A stretch of DNA of 38,774 nucleotides, taken from the IMG/VR virus record IMGVR_UViG_3300021375_000072, positions 1 to 38,774 of that record. The stretch is one strand, 5' to 3'. Numbering within the stretch: the stretch's first letter is position 1; every line of letters begins with the position of its first letter. Positions 13,113-22,700 of this stretch are shown piece after piece. Under the pieces are notes generated by a model that had not been told where the DNA came from, did no database searches, and was given only the letters and a program-made list of their open reading frames with translations. The translations under genes were made by a program, and so were the position numbers. This stretch comes from a virus.

Positions 13113-14649
13113 GGCTCTTTTAATACGCACAAGGCGTCCAGAGTTAGTAACAGAGCGAATTGAAAACAGCAAGGTAATTAGTCAGGAGGGGGATATTTTT
13201 AATATAGCGATTAAGTGGGGCTTTCAAGAGTCCCAAGAGTTGGCGAAGTTGCGTGTACAAAACGTGCCATCACCGATCAAACGAGATTACGAATGGACAG
13301 GTAAGTTTCAACCTTACAACCATCAACGTGATACATCTTCATTTTTAACACTCAACAAGAAAGCCTTTTGCTTTAACGAGCAAGGTACAGGTAAGACAGC
13401 ATCAGTTATATGGAGCGCTGATTACTTGATGAAACTTGGGGTTATTAAGCGAGTGCTAGTCATTTGCCCCCTATCAATTATGAAATCTGCGTGGCAAGAA
13501 GACTTGTTTAAGTTTGCTATGCACCGTAGTTGTAGTGTGGCTCATGGTGCAGCTGATACACGTAAGAAAATAATTAATGCTGGGTCTGAGTTCGTCATTA
13601 TTAACTTTGACGGCGTAGCTGTAGTCGAAGACGAGATAAAGAAAGGTGGTTTTGATCTAATCGTTGTCGATGAGGCCAATGCCTACAAGAACCCACAAAC
13701 CAATCGTTGGAAGATACTTAAACGTATAACCACTAAACCAGAATGGTTATGGATGCTTACTGGTACTCCAGCGGCTCAATCACCTGTAGATGCTTTTGGT
13801 TTAGCGAAGCTAGTCAACCCTGATAAAACACCAAAATACTTTGGGCAGTTTAGAGATCAGGTGATGTACAAGATATCTCAGTTCAAGTGGATACCTAAGT
13901 CTAATGCAAAGGATGTAGTGCATAAAGTATTGCAACCTGCTATACGTTTTGAGAAAGATCAATGTTTAGACTTACCAGACGTAACGTATGTAGAACGAGA
14001 TGCACCGCTTACTCCACAGCAGAAAAAATATTACGCTAAGTTAAAGAAACAAATGGTTATGGAAGCCGGAGGAGAGCAAGTATCTGCTGTAAACGCCGCG
14101 ACTAACCTAAACAAACTGCTACAGATATCTGGCGGTGCGGTTTACTCAGATGAGAAAGAAGTTATTGAGTTTGATGTATCTAACCGTATTAAAGTAATAC
14201 TAGAAGCAATTGAAGAGTCTTCCCACAAAGTTCTTATCTTTGTGCCGTTCACGCACACAATAGAATTACTTAAAGCTCAGTTAGAGAAGAACAACATTAC
14301 CTGCGCGGTTATCAATGGTGGGGTATCGCTAAACAAAAGATCAGAAAGAATTACTAAGTTCCAAACCGAAGAAGACCCAAGAGTTTTAATTATTCAACCA
14401 CAAGCCGCTTCACACGGCTTAACTTTAACAGCTGCGAATACAATCATTTGGTATGCACCAGTTACTAGCGTAGAAACTTACCTACAGGCTAACGCACGTA
14501 TTGACAGGCCGGGCCAAAATAACGCTATGACTATTGTGCATATACAAGGGAGCGAGGTTGAAAACCGATTGTATTCAATGTTGCGTAGCAAAATAGGGAA
14601 TCACTCCCAAATCATTGATTTATATAGACAAGAAATATCAGAAGAATAG
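13093..14649 (+). CDS. SNF2-family DEAD/DEAH-like helicase, 518 aa
   Basis: SF2 helicase/translocase of the SNF2 type. Motif I is GTGKT (98-102); motif II is DEAN (193-196) rather than DEAH/DEAQ; motif III LTGTPA follows; motif VI is QANARIDRPGQ (465-475). Start set at GTG 13093, preceded by AAGGAGCGAAAACAAC; the open frame runs back to 12979, but those 38 residues overlap the upstream gene and lack a ribosome site. Likely remodels or translocates on DNA during replication or recombination together with the neighbouring nuclease. Confidence 0.92.
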   Translation: MEIINDKALLIRTRRPELVTERIENSKVISQEGDIFNIAIKWGFQESQELAKLRVQNVPSPIKRDYEWTGKFQPYNHQRDTSSFLTLNKKAFCFNEQGTGKTASVIWSADYLMKLGVIKRVLVICPLSIMKSAWQEDLFKFAMHRSCSVAHGAADTRKKIINAGSEFVIINFDGVAVVEDEIKKGGFDLIVVDEANAYKNPQTNRWKILKRITTKPEWLWMLTGTPAAQSPVDAFGLAKLVNPDKTPKYFGQFRDQVMYKISQFKWIPKSNAKDVVHKVLQPAIRFEKDQCLDLPDVTYVERDAPLTPQQKKYYAKLKKQMVMEAGGEQVSAVNAATNLNKLLQISGGAVYSDEKEVIEFDVSNRIKVILEAIEESSHKVLIFVPFTHTIELLKAQLEKNNITCAVINGGVSLNKRSERITKFQTEEDPRVLIIQPQAASHGLTLTAANTIIWYAPVTSVETYLQANARIDRPGQNNAMTIVHIQGSEVENRLYSMLRSKIGNHSQIIDLYRQEISEE

Positions 14650-14650
14650 T

Positions 14651-14678
14651 TTGACATTGTTAAACTAACTGGTATACT
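14651..14678 (+). promoter_or_regulatory. Promoter P3
   Basis: TTGACA (14651-14656), 16-nt spacer, TATACT (14673-14678). Starts directly after the helicase stop, upstream of a CAACACAAGGAG ribosome leader (14691-14702). The spacer lacks the CCACAATGTGG operator of P1 and P2 but contains GTTA-AAC-TAAC. It would drive the SSB-like to PrimPol group. Confidence 0.82.
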
Positions 14679-14707
14679 AATCTATTCCTACAACACAAGG
14701 AGCTTGT

Positions 14708-14998
14708 ATGAAAGCAATAATGACTCTAGAAGAGAGACGTGAGGTAGACGCTAAAAAGGTCGTAACCGAAAAAGATACGTTAGAGAAAAAATATACCCGC
14801 TGTTTTAAGTTAGGTCGCCGATTGTATGTACCGACGTATACTGCACCCAGTCTAGGTGGTGTCGAATATGTTGGGCCGCAAAGTAATTCTGAAAATGGTT
14901 TTAGATATTCAGAAACAGACTTATACGCGATGGGTGCTGTGCCTACTAAAGAACATTTATGGGTAAGGTCTTATTTAGATAGGGAGCAATTTAAATGA
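14708..14998 (+). CDS. Hypothetical protein, 96 aa
   Basis: First gene after promoter P3. Charged helical N-terminus (LEERREVDAKKVVTEKDTLEKKY), then a Tyr/Gly-rich part (LYVPTYTAPSLGGVEYVGP). No motif recognised. ATGA overlap with the next gene. Confidence 0.7.
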   Translation: MKAIMTLEERREVDAKKVVTEKDTLEKKYTRCFKLGRRLYVPTYTAPSLGGVEYVGPQSNSENGFRYSETDLYAMGAVPTKEHLWVRSYLDREQFK

Positions 14999-15393
14999 GT
15001 ACAGACGTAGAAAAATACGTAGCCGCGTACAGAAAGATACGCGATGCTATAAAAGAGAAAGAGTTAAAGTACAAAGAAGAAATTGCCGGACTTAAAGAGC
15101 AACAAGATATGGTTGCAAGTAAGTTATTGGAGTTCTGTAATGAATCGAATCTAGATAGCTATAAGACATCTGAAGGGACAGTATCCCGAAGAGTCAGCAC
15201 TAGATACTGGACTAGTGATTGGGAACATATGCATCAGTTCATTAAAGATAATGACGCTATGTATTTGTTAGAACCACGTATCCAGCAAACAAACATGAGG
15301 CAGTTTATTGAGGAGAATCCTGACAAGTTGCCGATTGGGTTGCAGTCAAATAGCGAGTACAAAATATCAGTAAGAAAACCAACCAAACGATAG
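14995..15393 (+). CDS. Conserved phage coiled-coil protein, Gam-like candidate, 132 aa
   Basis: Residues 5-50 are a coiled coil (YRKIRDAIKEKELKYKEEIA and on), followed by a compact domain with RYWTSDWEHMHQFIKDNDA, EPRIQQTNMRQFIEENPD and LPIGLQSNSEYKISVRK. This layout is common next to SSB-like and primase genes in phages. It recalls host-nuclease inhibitors of the Gam type (long coiled coil that mimics DNA at RecBCD ends), but that is inference. It lies between P3 and the SSB-like gene, consistent with protecting phage DNA or acting in recombination. Confidence 0.75.
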   Translation: MSTDVEKYVAAYRKIRDAIKEKELKYKEEIAGLKEQQDMVASKLLEFCNESNLDSYKTSEGTVSRRVSTRYWTSDWEHMHQFIKDNDAMYLLEPRIQQTNMRQFIEENPDKLPIGLQSNSEYKISVRKPTKR

Positions 15394-15402
15394 GGAGTGA
15401 AT

Positions 15403-15561
15403 ATGCAGAAAAAAAGTCAATGGGAATCTATAGTGGTTACAAGTTCTAACCGTAAGCTTATTGAACGAGCATTAAAAGTAGCGCCACCAAGTGACGGTAA
15501 AAAACCGTTAACAGTTAAAGAAGTATTTGAGTCTATAAACAAAAGGGGAAATCATGGGTAA
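15403..15561 (+). CDS. Hypothetical basic protein, 52 aa
   Basis: ATG 15403 preceded by TAGGGAGTGAAT. Sequence begins MQKKSQWESIVVTSSNRKLI; a helix-loop-helix-like tail (PLTVKEVFESINKRG) resembles the end of small DNA-binding domains, but no family is recognised. Its stop overlaps the start of the SSB-like gene by 8 nt, so the two are coupled. Confidence 0.6.
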   Translation: MQKKSQWESIVVTSSNRKLIERALKVAPPSDGKKPLTVKEVFESINKRGNHG

Positions 15562-16441
15562 CGTTGCAATATTTAAAGATCAAAATGCGGCAGTAAGTAC
15601 AAAGCGGGAGCTTAGTGAGCTATCTAAGTCCCTCATGCAGAAGACTAGTGGCGGTACTAATAGACGTATACAGGCTAATACCAACGGGACTTTTAAACGT
15701 GTAGTGAATGGTGAAGTTATTGGTAGCGCAGTACGTGGTGAAATCAATGTAGTCATAGTTAACCTATTAGAAAAAGTATCACGTATTTACTACAAGGAAA
15801 AGTTTGATCCTAACAAGGAAGCGACACTACCTAACTGTTGGTCTAACTTAGGTGACAAACCAGAAGATGGGGCGTCTGACAAGCAAAGTGCTTCATGTCT
15901 AAGTTGCCCTCAAAACGTTAAAGGGTCTGGTCAGAACGGTGGTCGTGCTTGTAGGTATCAACGTAGGCTTGCTGTATTACTAGCAGGGGACACTAGTGGT
16001 GACGTATATCAACTCAACATACCTGCTAAATCTTTGTTTGGTAAGGGTGTAAACAACTCACATCCGTTTGAGTCTTACGTAAAGTACTTACTAGCTAATG
16101 GCGAGTCTATTGATAACGTCGTTACTAACGTAGCGTTCGATGCAAATGCAGACACAATGGAGCTTATATTTACACCAGTTCGCCATATTACTGACGAAGA
16201 ATTTGAAGTAATGCAGCGAGCGCAAGCTACTCCAGAGGCTAGTATGTACACCTCTATTACTGTGGCGCAAACCGATGGTGTTAAGAAGCTACCCAAGGAA
16301 GAGCCAAAGATTGAGCGTTCAGATGAACCAGAGGATGATCCGGTTGAAGAACCACAAGTTCGCCCAGCAAAGAAAAAAGAATCTGCTCCCAAAGCTAAGA
16401 AAGATGTAGCTGACGTAGTAGACGACTGGCTTAGCGAATAA
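15554..16441 (+). CDS. Single-stranded DNA-binding-like protein, 295 aa
   Basis: Central domain (about 45-215) mostly beta, with four Cys (C95, C115, C118, C133) that probably bind zinc. An acidic/Pro/Lys linker (about 235-282) follows, ending in DVADVVDDWLSE. An acidic tail with an aromatic residue is the hallmark of SSB proteins (T7 gp2.5, T4 gp32) used to contact replisome partners. Position before the PrimPol-helicase supports an SSB role. Residues 17-28 (KRELSELSKSLM) recur in the PrimPol-helicase. Assignment is inferred, since no OB-fold family motif can be read directly. Confidence 0.8.
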   Translation: MGNVAIFKDQNAAVSTKRELSELSKSLMQKTSGGTNRRIQANTNGTFKRVVNGEVIGSAVRGEINVVIVNLLEKVSRIYYKEKFDPNKEATLPNCWSNLGDKPEDGASDKQSASCLSCPQNVKGSGQNGGRACRYQRRLAVLLAGDTSGDVYQLNIPAKSLFGKGVNNSHPFESYVKYLLANGESIDNVVTNVAFDANADTMELIFTPVRHITDEEFEVMQRAQATPEASMYTSITVAQTDGVKKLPKEEPKIERSDEPEDDPVEEPQVRPAKKKESAPKAKKDVADVVDDWLSE

Positions 16442-16671
16442 TGAGTTACGGTTATAGCATACGTTTAGTAGAGTTAAATAAGGAAGCTGATCGTAAGCTA
16501 CTAGGAGTTCGCCTTGGAAGACAGTGCATCAAAATAGGTGTATCTGTTTCTGAGGTGGCTTCTCAACTGGGTGTTAGTAGGCAAACAATTTACAACTGGT
16601 TTGCGGGGATTACTACGCCTAGAGCTACGCAAGTAGAGCTTATAAAAAACTTTATTAATCAAAACAAATAA
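16441..16671 (+). CDS. XRE-type helix-turn-helix protein, 76 aa
   Basis: The C-terminal part holds a clear HTH: VSVSEVASQLGVSRQTIYNWFAG (about 38-60), with helix 2 EVASQLGV and recognition helix SRQTIYNWF. The start overlaps the SSB-like stop (TAATG). As the only clear HTH regulator in the window it is the best candidate to bind the CCACAATGTGG palindrome at P1/P2. Its place in the replication operon also fits a replication accessory factor. Confidence 0.85.
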   Translation: MSYGYSIRLVELNKEADRKLLGVRLGRQCIKIGVSVSEVASQLGVSRQTIYNWFAGITTPRATQVELIKNFINQNK

Positions 16672-16683
16672 GAGAGCGAACAT

Positions 16684-19491
16684 ATGGACTTACTTAATAC
16701 AGTACAGCCGTCCTCTGGGTGGTTTTGCGTATTAGGTATAAAAGGGAAGAGAGTAGATCAGCACCTCGTCGAAACTAGGGAGGAGGTAGACAAACTTGTA
16801 GAGGACTTTGTTGCTGATAACTGGGATGTATATTTTGGGGTCGCTAAGTTTGCAACGGATGCGAATAGAACCAAGGATAACGTCCACTTACTTAAATCTT
16901 TCTGGGTAGATATTGATTGCGGAGAAGCTAAAGCTGTAGTTAGTGAGGAAACTGGTAGACCTGATGGGTATATCGATCAAGCCACCGGACTAGAAGCACT
17001 CAAGGCTTTTTGCGAGAAGATAGGATTACCTGATCCGATTGTAGTTAACTCAGGGCGCGGTATACACGCATACTGGCCTGTAACCGAAGAGTTGACGCGA
17101 GAAGAATGGGAGCCTGTTGCACGCAGACTACGTGATCTTTGTTTGACTCATAACTTTTATATCGACCCAGTAGTGTTTGAACCCGCAAGGATTCTTAGAG
17201 TACCGGATACGTATAATTTTAAAGATGATCCACCTAATAAAGTAACTGTATTAGAAGAGGCTGAGCCGACATCTATAGCAGATATACGTAGCATATTAGG
17301 AGTAAAAGAAACTTTAGAAGTAGCGCCGAAGCGCGAGATGTCTGAACTTAGTAAGTCCCTTATGGGTAACTACACATCTAGCTTTACCAAGATTATGATG
17401 CGTAGTGCTAGTGAAAACGGATGTCAGCAGTTACTGGGTGCGTACAAAGACCGTGCAAACCTGACGGAGCCTAGATGGTTTAATGCTTTGTCGATAGCAA
17501 AGTTTTGTAGTGATAAGGACAAGGCTATACATAAGCTATCGAAAGATCATCCAGACTACGATCCTACTACAACTGAGGAAAAGATTGAGCACATCAAAGG
17601 CCCACATGGTTGTGCGGAGTTTGAAAAGTCAAACCCAGGGGGTTGTGAGGGATGTCAGTTTAAGGGAAAGATTAAGTCTCCCATATCACTAGGCAAGGAA
17701 GTAGAAGAAGCTAGTGAGGAAGACAACACTATAGTTATTGAAGGTGAGGATGGGGAAGAAGATGAGACGCATGTAATACCTAAATATCCCGATCCATACT
17801 TTAGAGGTAAAAATGGTGGTGTATATGTAACGCCACCCGAAGAAGATGCAGACCCCATACTTGTATATGAGCATGACTTGTATGTAGTTAAGCGTATGTA
17901 TGATCGTGAGATAGGGGACATGATTGTAGTTAAAGTTCATCTACCTACTGATGGCATACGAGAGTTCGTTATTGAAAGTGCTTACATGTCTAAGTTAGCA
18001 GATTTAGCTTCGATGCTAGCTAAAAACGGTGTCATAACTATAGGCAGAAAGAAAGCCGAGGCAGTAGCGATGTACATAGCACATGCTACTAGAAACTTAC
18101 AATATAAGAGAAGGGCGGAGATAATGAGGAAACAATTTGGCTGGGCTGACAAAGACAGCAAGTTTATTTTGGGGGATCGAGAGATAAGTGCGGATGGTGT
18201 GTACCATAGCCCACCGTCAGATGTCACAAAAGAGATAGCACCACGCATACACACCGCAGGGACTTTTGAGAAGTGGAAAGAGATATGGAGTTTATACGGT
18301 AGAGAGGGTCTGGAAGCAAAAGCGTTTGCAGCATTGAGTGCGTTTGGTTCGCCGTTACTTAGGTTTACTGGGCAAAGTGGAGCGCTAATAAACTTGGTGC
18401 ATTCTGATTCGGGTACTGGTAAGTCTACTGTTTTGTTTATGATTAACAGTATATTCGGGCATCCAAAAGACTTATGCGGTACTCCGAAAGATACAGCTAA
18501 CTCACTATATAAAAAGCTAGGGATCTACAACCACTTGTGTTTTACGCAAGATGAGATTACTAACTTACCCGCAAAATTATTTTCAGACTTTGCATATGGT
18601 GTGTCTCAAGGTAAGGGTAAAGATCGTCTAACCGCAGCTTCACAACTTATGGAGAACAGTACTAGGTGGCAACTGATTGGCGTAACGTCGTCTAATTCTT
18701 CTTTCTACGACAAGCTGTCTATGTTAAAAGATGGAGCTAATGGTGAGTTAATGCGTGTACTAGAGTATATGGTAGCGCCTGACACAGTTATCGGGGTTAA
18801 AGAAGGTCGGCAAGCGTTTGATAGAGATTTAATGAATAACTATGGGCATGCGGCTGAGCCTTACATAACATACCTTGTTAGCAACTTTGAAGAGGTAAAA
18901 AACACAGTCTTAGCTGTACAAGACAAGATGGATAAGGAACTAAAACTAAGCCAGAAAGAACGGTTTTGGTCAGCGGTTATTGCTGCAAATATAGCGGGAG
19001 GTATGATAGCCAGTAGAGCAGGTCTTATTGATTGGGATATGAAGCGTATTTATCAATGGGCTTGTAACATGATGCAAGACTTACGTATGGATGTAAAACC
19101 ACCAGCTGCTAGTGGTATGGCTATATTAGGGGACTACTTAAACACCTATATTAATTACACACTAGTGGTAGACGATGGAGTGGATAAGCGTAGTAACATG
19201 AAGGCACTACCTAAGATGGAACCTAAAAACGAGTTGCTTAACCGTATGGAACCAGATACAAACCGCGTATTTATAACCACTAAACACTTTAAAAAGCATT
19301 GTGTAGAAAATCAAATAAACTATAAAGAAACAATAAAACTTTTAAAGACGGAAGGTTATTATCTAGGCAGTATTAACAAACGCCTATCAAAAGGCATGAA
19401 AATAACTACTCCTGCAGTTAACTCTTTGTATTTTGATGTGGCGGATAACAAGCTAACACAGGATATTATGAACACGGAAGATGATAGTTGA
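16684..19491 (+). CDS. Bifunctional PrimPol primase-helicase, 935 aa
   Basis: N-terminal archaeo-eukaryotic-type primase: WVDIDC (D76, D78), SGRGIHAYW (H128) and YIDPVVFEPARI (D161). A Cys/His segment GPHGCAEF...GGCEGCQF (C310, C321, C324) probably binds zinc and links to an acidic spacer (about 340-360). C-terminal helicase: Walker A DSGTGKST (575-582) and Walker B LCFTQDE (D623, E624), like the DUF927/SF3-type helicases of phage primases. It synthesises primers and unwinds DNA ahead of the family A polymerase. Residues 216-227 (KREMSELSKSLM) match a peptide in the SSB-like protein. Start follows GAGAGCGAACAT. Confidence 0.92.
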   Translation: MDLLNTVQPSSGWFCVLGIKGKRVDQHLVETREEVDKLVEDFVADNWDVYFGVAKFATDANRTKDNVHLLKSFWVDIDCGEAKAVVSEETGRPDGYIDQATGLEALKAFCEKIGLPDPIVVNSGRGIHAYWPVTEELTREEWEPVARRLRDLCLTHNFYIDPVVFEPARILRVPDTYNFKDDPPNKVTVLEEAEPTSIADIRSILGVKETLEVAPKREMSELSKSLMGNYTSSFTKIMMRSASENGCQQLLGAYKDRANLTEPRWFNALSIAKFCSDKDKAIHKLSKDHPDYDPTTTEEKIEHIKGPHGCAEFEKSNPGGCEGCQFKGKIKSPISLGKEVEEASEEDNTIVIEGEDGEEDETHVIPKYPDPYFRGKNGGVYVTPPEEDADPILVYEHDLYVVKRMYDREIGDMIVVKVHLPTDGIREFVIESAYMSKLADLASMLAKNGVITIGRKKAEAVAMYIAHATRNLQYKRRAEIMRKQFGWADKDSKFILGDREISADGVYHSPPSDVTKEIAPRIHTAGTFEKWKEIWSLYGREGLEAKAFAALSAFGSPLLRFTGQSGALINLVHSDSGTGKSTVLFMINSIFGHPKDLCGTPKDTANSLYKKLGIYNHLCFTQDEITNLPAKLFSDFAYGVSQGKGKDRLTAASQLMENSTRWQLIGVTSSNSSFYDKLSMLKDGANGELMRVLEYMVAPDTVIGVKEGRQAFDRDLMNNYGHAAEPYITYLVSNFEEVKNTVLAVQDKMDKELKLSQKERFWSAVIAANIAGGMIASRAGLIDWDMKRIYQWACNMMQDLRMDVKPPAASGMAILGDYLNTYINYTLVVDDGVDKRSNMKALPKMEPKNELLNRMEPDTNRVFITTKHFKKHCVENQINYKETIKLLKTEGYYLGSINKRLSKGMKITTPAVNSLYFDVADNKLTQDIMNTEDDS

Positions 19492-19675
19492 GCAAGTACA
19501 CTATGAAATTAACTGGGCTAAATTTAAACGGGGGACATCATTTTTTATACCCTGTTTGAACCCAGTGCAAGCCAAACGCACCATACTTGAAGTCACTAAG
19601 CGCTTGAAATATAAGGTTTTATTTAAGGTTGTTATTGAGGACGGGGTGAGGGGTTTACGTGTTTGGAAATTATGA
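19481..19675 (+). CDS. Conserved small phage protein, 64 aa
   Basis: Overlaps the end of the PrimPol-helicase gene by 11 nt. Contains RGTSFFIPCLNPVQAKRTIL and IEDGVRGLRVWKL, features of a short protein often found after phage primase-helicase genes: an alpha/beta fold with basic residues, possibly nucleic-acid binding. No catalytic residues are identifiable. Last gene of the rightward arm. Confidence 0.75.
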   Translation: MIVEQVHYEINWAKFKRGTSFFIPCLNPVQAKRTILEVTKRLKYKVLFKVVIEDGVRGLRVWKL

Positions 19676-19683
19676 GTAGAATG

Positions 19684-19749
19684 GGTTTAGTTACACATCC
19701 CCCGTGTGACTCTGTGAGCAGGAATTCGCTCCTTCTGACTCGCTAAACC
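19684..19749. other. Structured 66-nt intergenic element
   Basis: Perfect 7-bp closing stem GGTTTAG (19684-19690)/CTAAACC (19743-19749). Inside are CACA-(TCCCCCG)-TGTG and GAGC-(AGGAATTC)-GCTC hairpins, giving a three-way-junction shape on either strand. It is shorter than a tRNA and has no T-loop. On the - strand it is preceded by CAACACAAGG (19757-19748), the same leader used by + strand early genes. Function unknown. Confidence 0.45.
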
Positions 19750-19759
19750 TTGTGTTGAG

Positions 19760-19791
19760 ACCCCCTAGTTAACGCTAGGGGGTTTTCTTTT
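19760..19791 (+). terminator. Terminator between the convergent arms
   Basis: ACCCCCTAG (19760-19768) pairs with CTAGGGGGT (19775-19783) around TTAACG, followed by TTTCTTTTT. It is a strong stop for rightward transcription and ends next to the stop codon of the last leftward gene. The left side has no long A-run, so leftward termination is less certain. Confidence 0.9.
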
Positions 19792-22700
19792 TACTGCGCG
19801 GATCTTTGTTTAATAAGGGCGGCTTCTTCTTTAGATATGCCAGAGTAACGTTTAGGGTCATTAACTTCGTTCACTAGTTCTTGATCTATCTTTTGGAAAG
19901 TATCGTACAGATCTATTTGCGCGGTTGGGTTGTCCCTGTTAAAAGCGTATATTTCTTGTAATATTTTTTCACGCTCTCTTAATATAGTGTCTATAGGAGT
20001 ATCAGGCCGTGCAACATCTCGACGCGCCATATCACGTATATTATCTTTTAAGAGGCGTCTTAGTTTAGTTCTCATTGCTCTAGCCTCACCGTACACCCTA
20101 GTTCTACGTAATTCAGCGTCTTTACGTTCTGATATTTCTAACGGTTCTCTACCAATAACTCTCATCAACACCTCATTAGTAGGAATGTCTTCTTCAAATC
20201 TTACTATAGCTTTTGTGTCTTTATCGATTTCACCTACGGAAGCTAACCTATACGCTTCTGATACGTCTTTAATGTTAGGTAGAGTGTTCCTTAAACTTTC
20301 TCCTAGTACAGATAACGCTTTATCAAAATTACCCCTTACTAACTGCGAGCCTACTTTCTCCGTAGTATCAGCAAAATCAAGCAGCCTATCGTAGCCAACA
20401 CCTAAGAAAGTATCCGCAGCACTACCAAACCGTGCTCTCATATCTAAAGAAGCTGATGGTGACCCATACAAACTAGGTGCTATCATGCTGTCCATATTTA
20501 ACATAGCACTAAAGTTATAGCCTGTTGCAGTATCAATTACCCCGTTAGTAAGCATTAAACGTAACTTATCGTTAGCTACATTTTCGGGCAACCACGATTC
20601 TTTCATCCATAAAGTAAAATCGTCTCTGTATTCTTTAATTAAAGTTTTGTTAGTGGGATCATCTTCGTCTAACTCATTTAATATACCGTTTATAATTGAA
20701 GTTACTAATGTGTAACCCATAACCCCTGTAGTGCCAGCAGTTAAAGCCGTCATCACTGAAAAAGTCATAAGTTTGCTAAAAGCCGCTTTTCTTTCTGACG
20801 CAGGTAAATGTTTGATTGCGCCTAGTGACATAGCAAAATTTCTAACGACAAACGCTATAGCTTGTAATCTAAAACTTTGAAGTCTAGAAGCATTTCTAGC
20901 TAAGAATCCGCCTACTCCAGATGCTGTTGTAAACTTGTTAAATGATCTATTAAACCTACTATAGTCAAAAGCTATTTCTTTTGTGAGACGTTTAGCTTCT
21001 TCAAATATTTCTATTACTTGTTCTTCGTTTAAACTTGTAGATTTACCAGCTTTCTTTAACGCTTTAGTTCTAAATTTAAACTCTTCTTCTACAGCAGAGA
21101 AATAAACAATTTCGCGTACATGTCTTTCTGAGTATCTAAACGGAAATGAAATTAACCTACCTAACCTACGCATACCGTTCTTGATAGGGCTAACTGGCTC
21201 TCCTATAGAACCTTCCGTTGGTGTGTATCCTGCCGACATAAACTGTTCTAAGTAGTTAGTGCCAAACAAACCCCTATTGTTAGCGTACTCGTAAGCAGCT
21301 TTTAAGAATGGATTCTTTTTTACCCTTGCTAAATTACCTAGAGACCCAACCTCAGTATCTAACGCAGTTTCATTTATATTAATTTTATTTATGCTACCAG
21401 AAGCAATTTGTTGAGCACCTTTACCAAACGCTAAATATGTACCAAGTGTTTTAACCGCACCAATACCGTATTTCTGACCTAGTACAGAAGGAGCAAAAGT
21501 AGCTATAACGTTATAGTTTTGTAACGCTGTATCAACACCAAGTAATGAAGTGTAGAAAATAGATTGCCCACTTATGTTTTCTATTTTTCGTAGGAGTTCG
21601 CTTTGTGGTTCTGGTGAAAACTCAGCACGGGTTCTTTGCGCAAGTTCGTCAATTATTTTATTAACTCTAACTTGATATGGTTGATTCTTCACTGAATCTC
21701 GCGCTTGACTTAAGGCTAACTCCGCATCTTTTTTTCTACGTAGTCTAGGTAACTGAGCAGAAGCAGCGCCCATGTAAAAACTAAAAGCCCTAGCTTGATC
21801 GTAGCTATACCCAGGAGTCGCTTTACGTTTGGCTAACCGTGTACGTAAATCTCTATCGGGCAATGTAGTTAAATATATGTTTAATATTTGATCTTTTATC
21901 TCTTCTACAATCCCTAGTGTGTCACCAGTACCCGCTTTCTTAAACGATAGCTTGTTTAGATTGTTGTAGACTGCCCCAAGTAAGTTATCAGTATTTTCAT
22001 AAGTGTTTCTGAGTTCTTTTCTATTATTACCAAACACTAAAGTCTCTTCCCCTACTTCTTGGCCCTGTAAATCTAAATTTTTTTCTACTTGCGCCATGAA
22101 CGCATCGCGTTCAGATTCTTTTTCAAATGTCCATAACCCAGTATCTGGGCCTTTTTTAACTTTAATCCAATAGTCTCCAAACCTCAACAACGGAAAATAT
22201 ACGCCTTGATCCCTAATCGCTGAGTACATCTCCGAAACTGTTTCTTTGACGCTTAAAGATTCTACTTCTGATAGGCCTAACTTATCTATGTTCGCAAGTT
22301 GAATTTCTTCGTTTCTTTTAAACATTTCGGCGTACACATCTCGCACGTCTTTGTATAACTTATGCCCCTCAGCTTCTACTTTAGTATCTGATACACCAGT
22401 AGCTTTTTTGTTACGTTTCATTTTTCCGAGTAGTTCCCAACGAGAATACACAGACCGCATATCTTTTGTTCTACCGTCAATAGTTTGTTGCACTTTTGTT
22501 TTATCTGCGTCAGATATATTTGGCTCTTTAAGTTTTTCTCTCAACGCTACTAATGTTTTATCTTTTTGTATCGCCTCAGTTATTGACGTAAACTCTGAAG
22601 GGTCAAACCTCATCACTGTAGAGTCGGTCATAATTTCTTGTAGTAACCTACCTCCAATAGGACTACCTAATATAAACTCTGATAACTGGTCGTAAGTTTT

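Noticed and set aside
19684-19749. tRNA gene
   Set aside because: The 7-bp closing stem suggests an acceptor stem, but the length is 66 nt and there is no GTTCNANNC T-loop or plausible anticodon arm on either strand.
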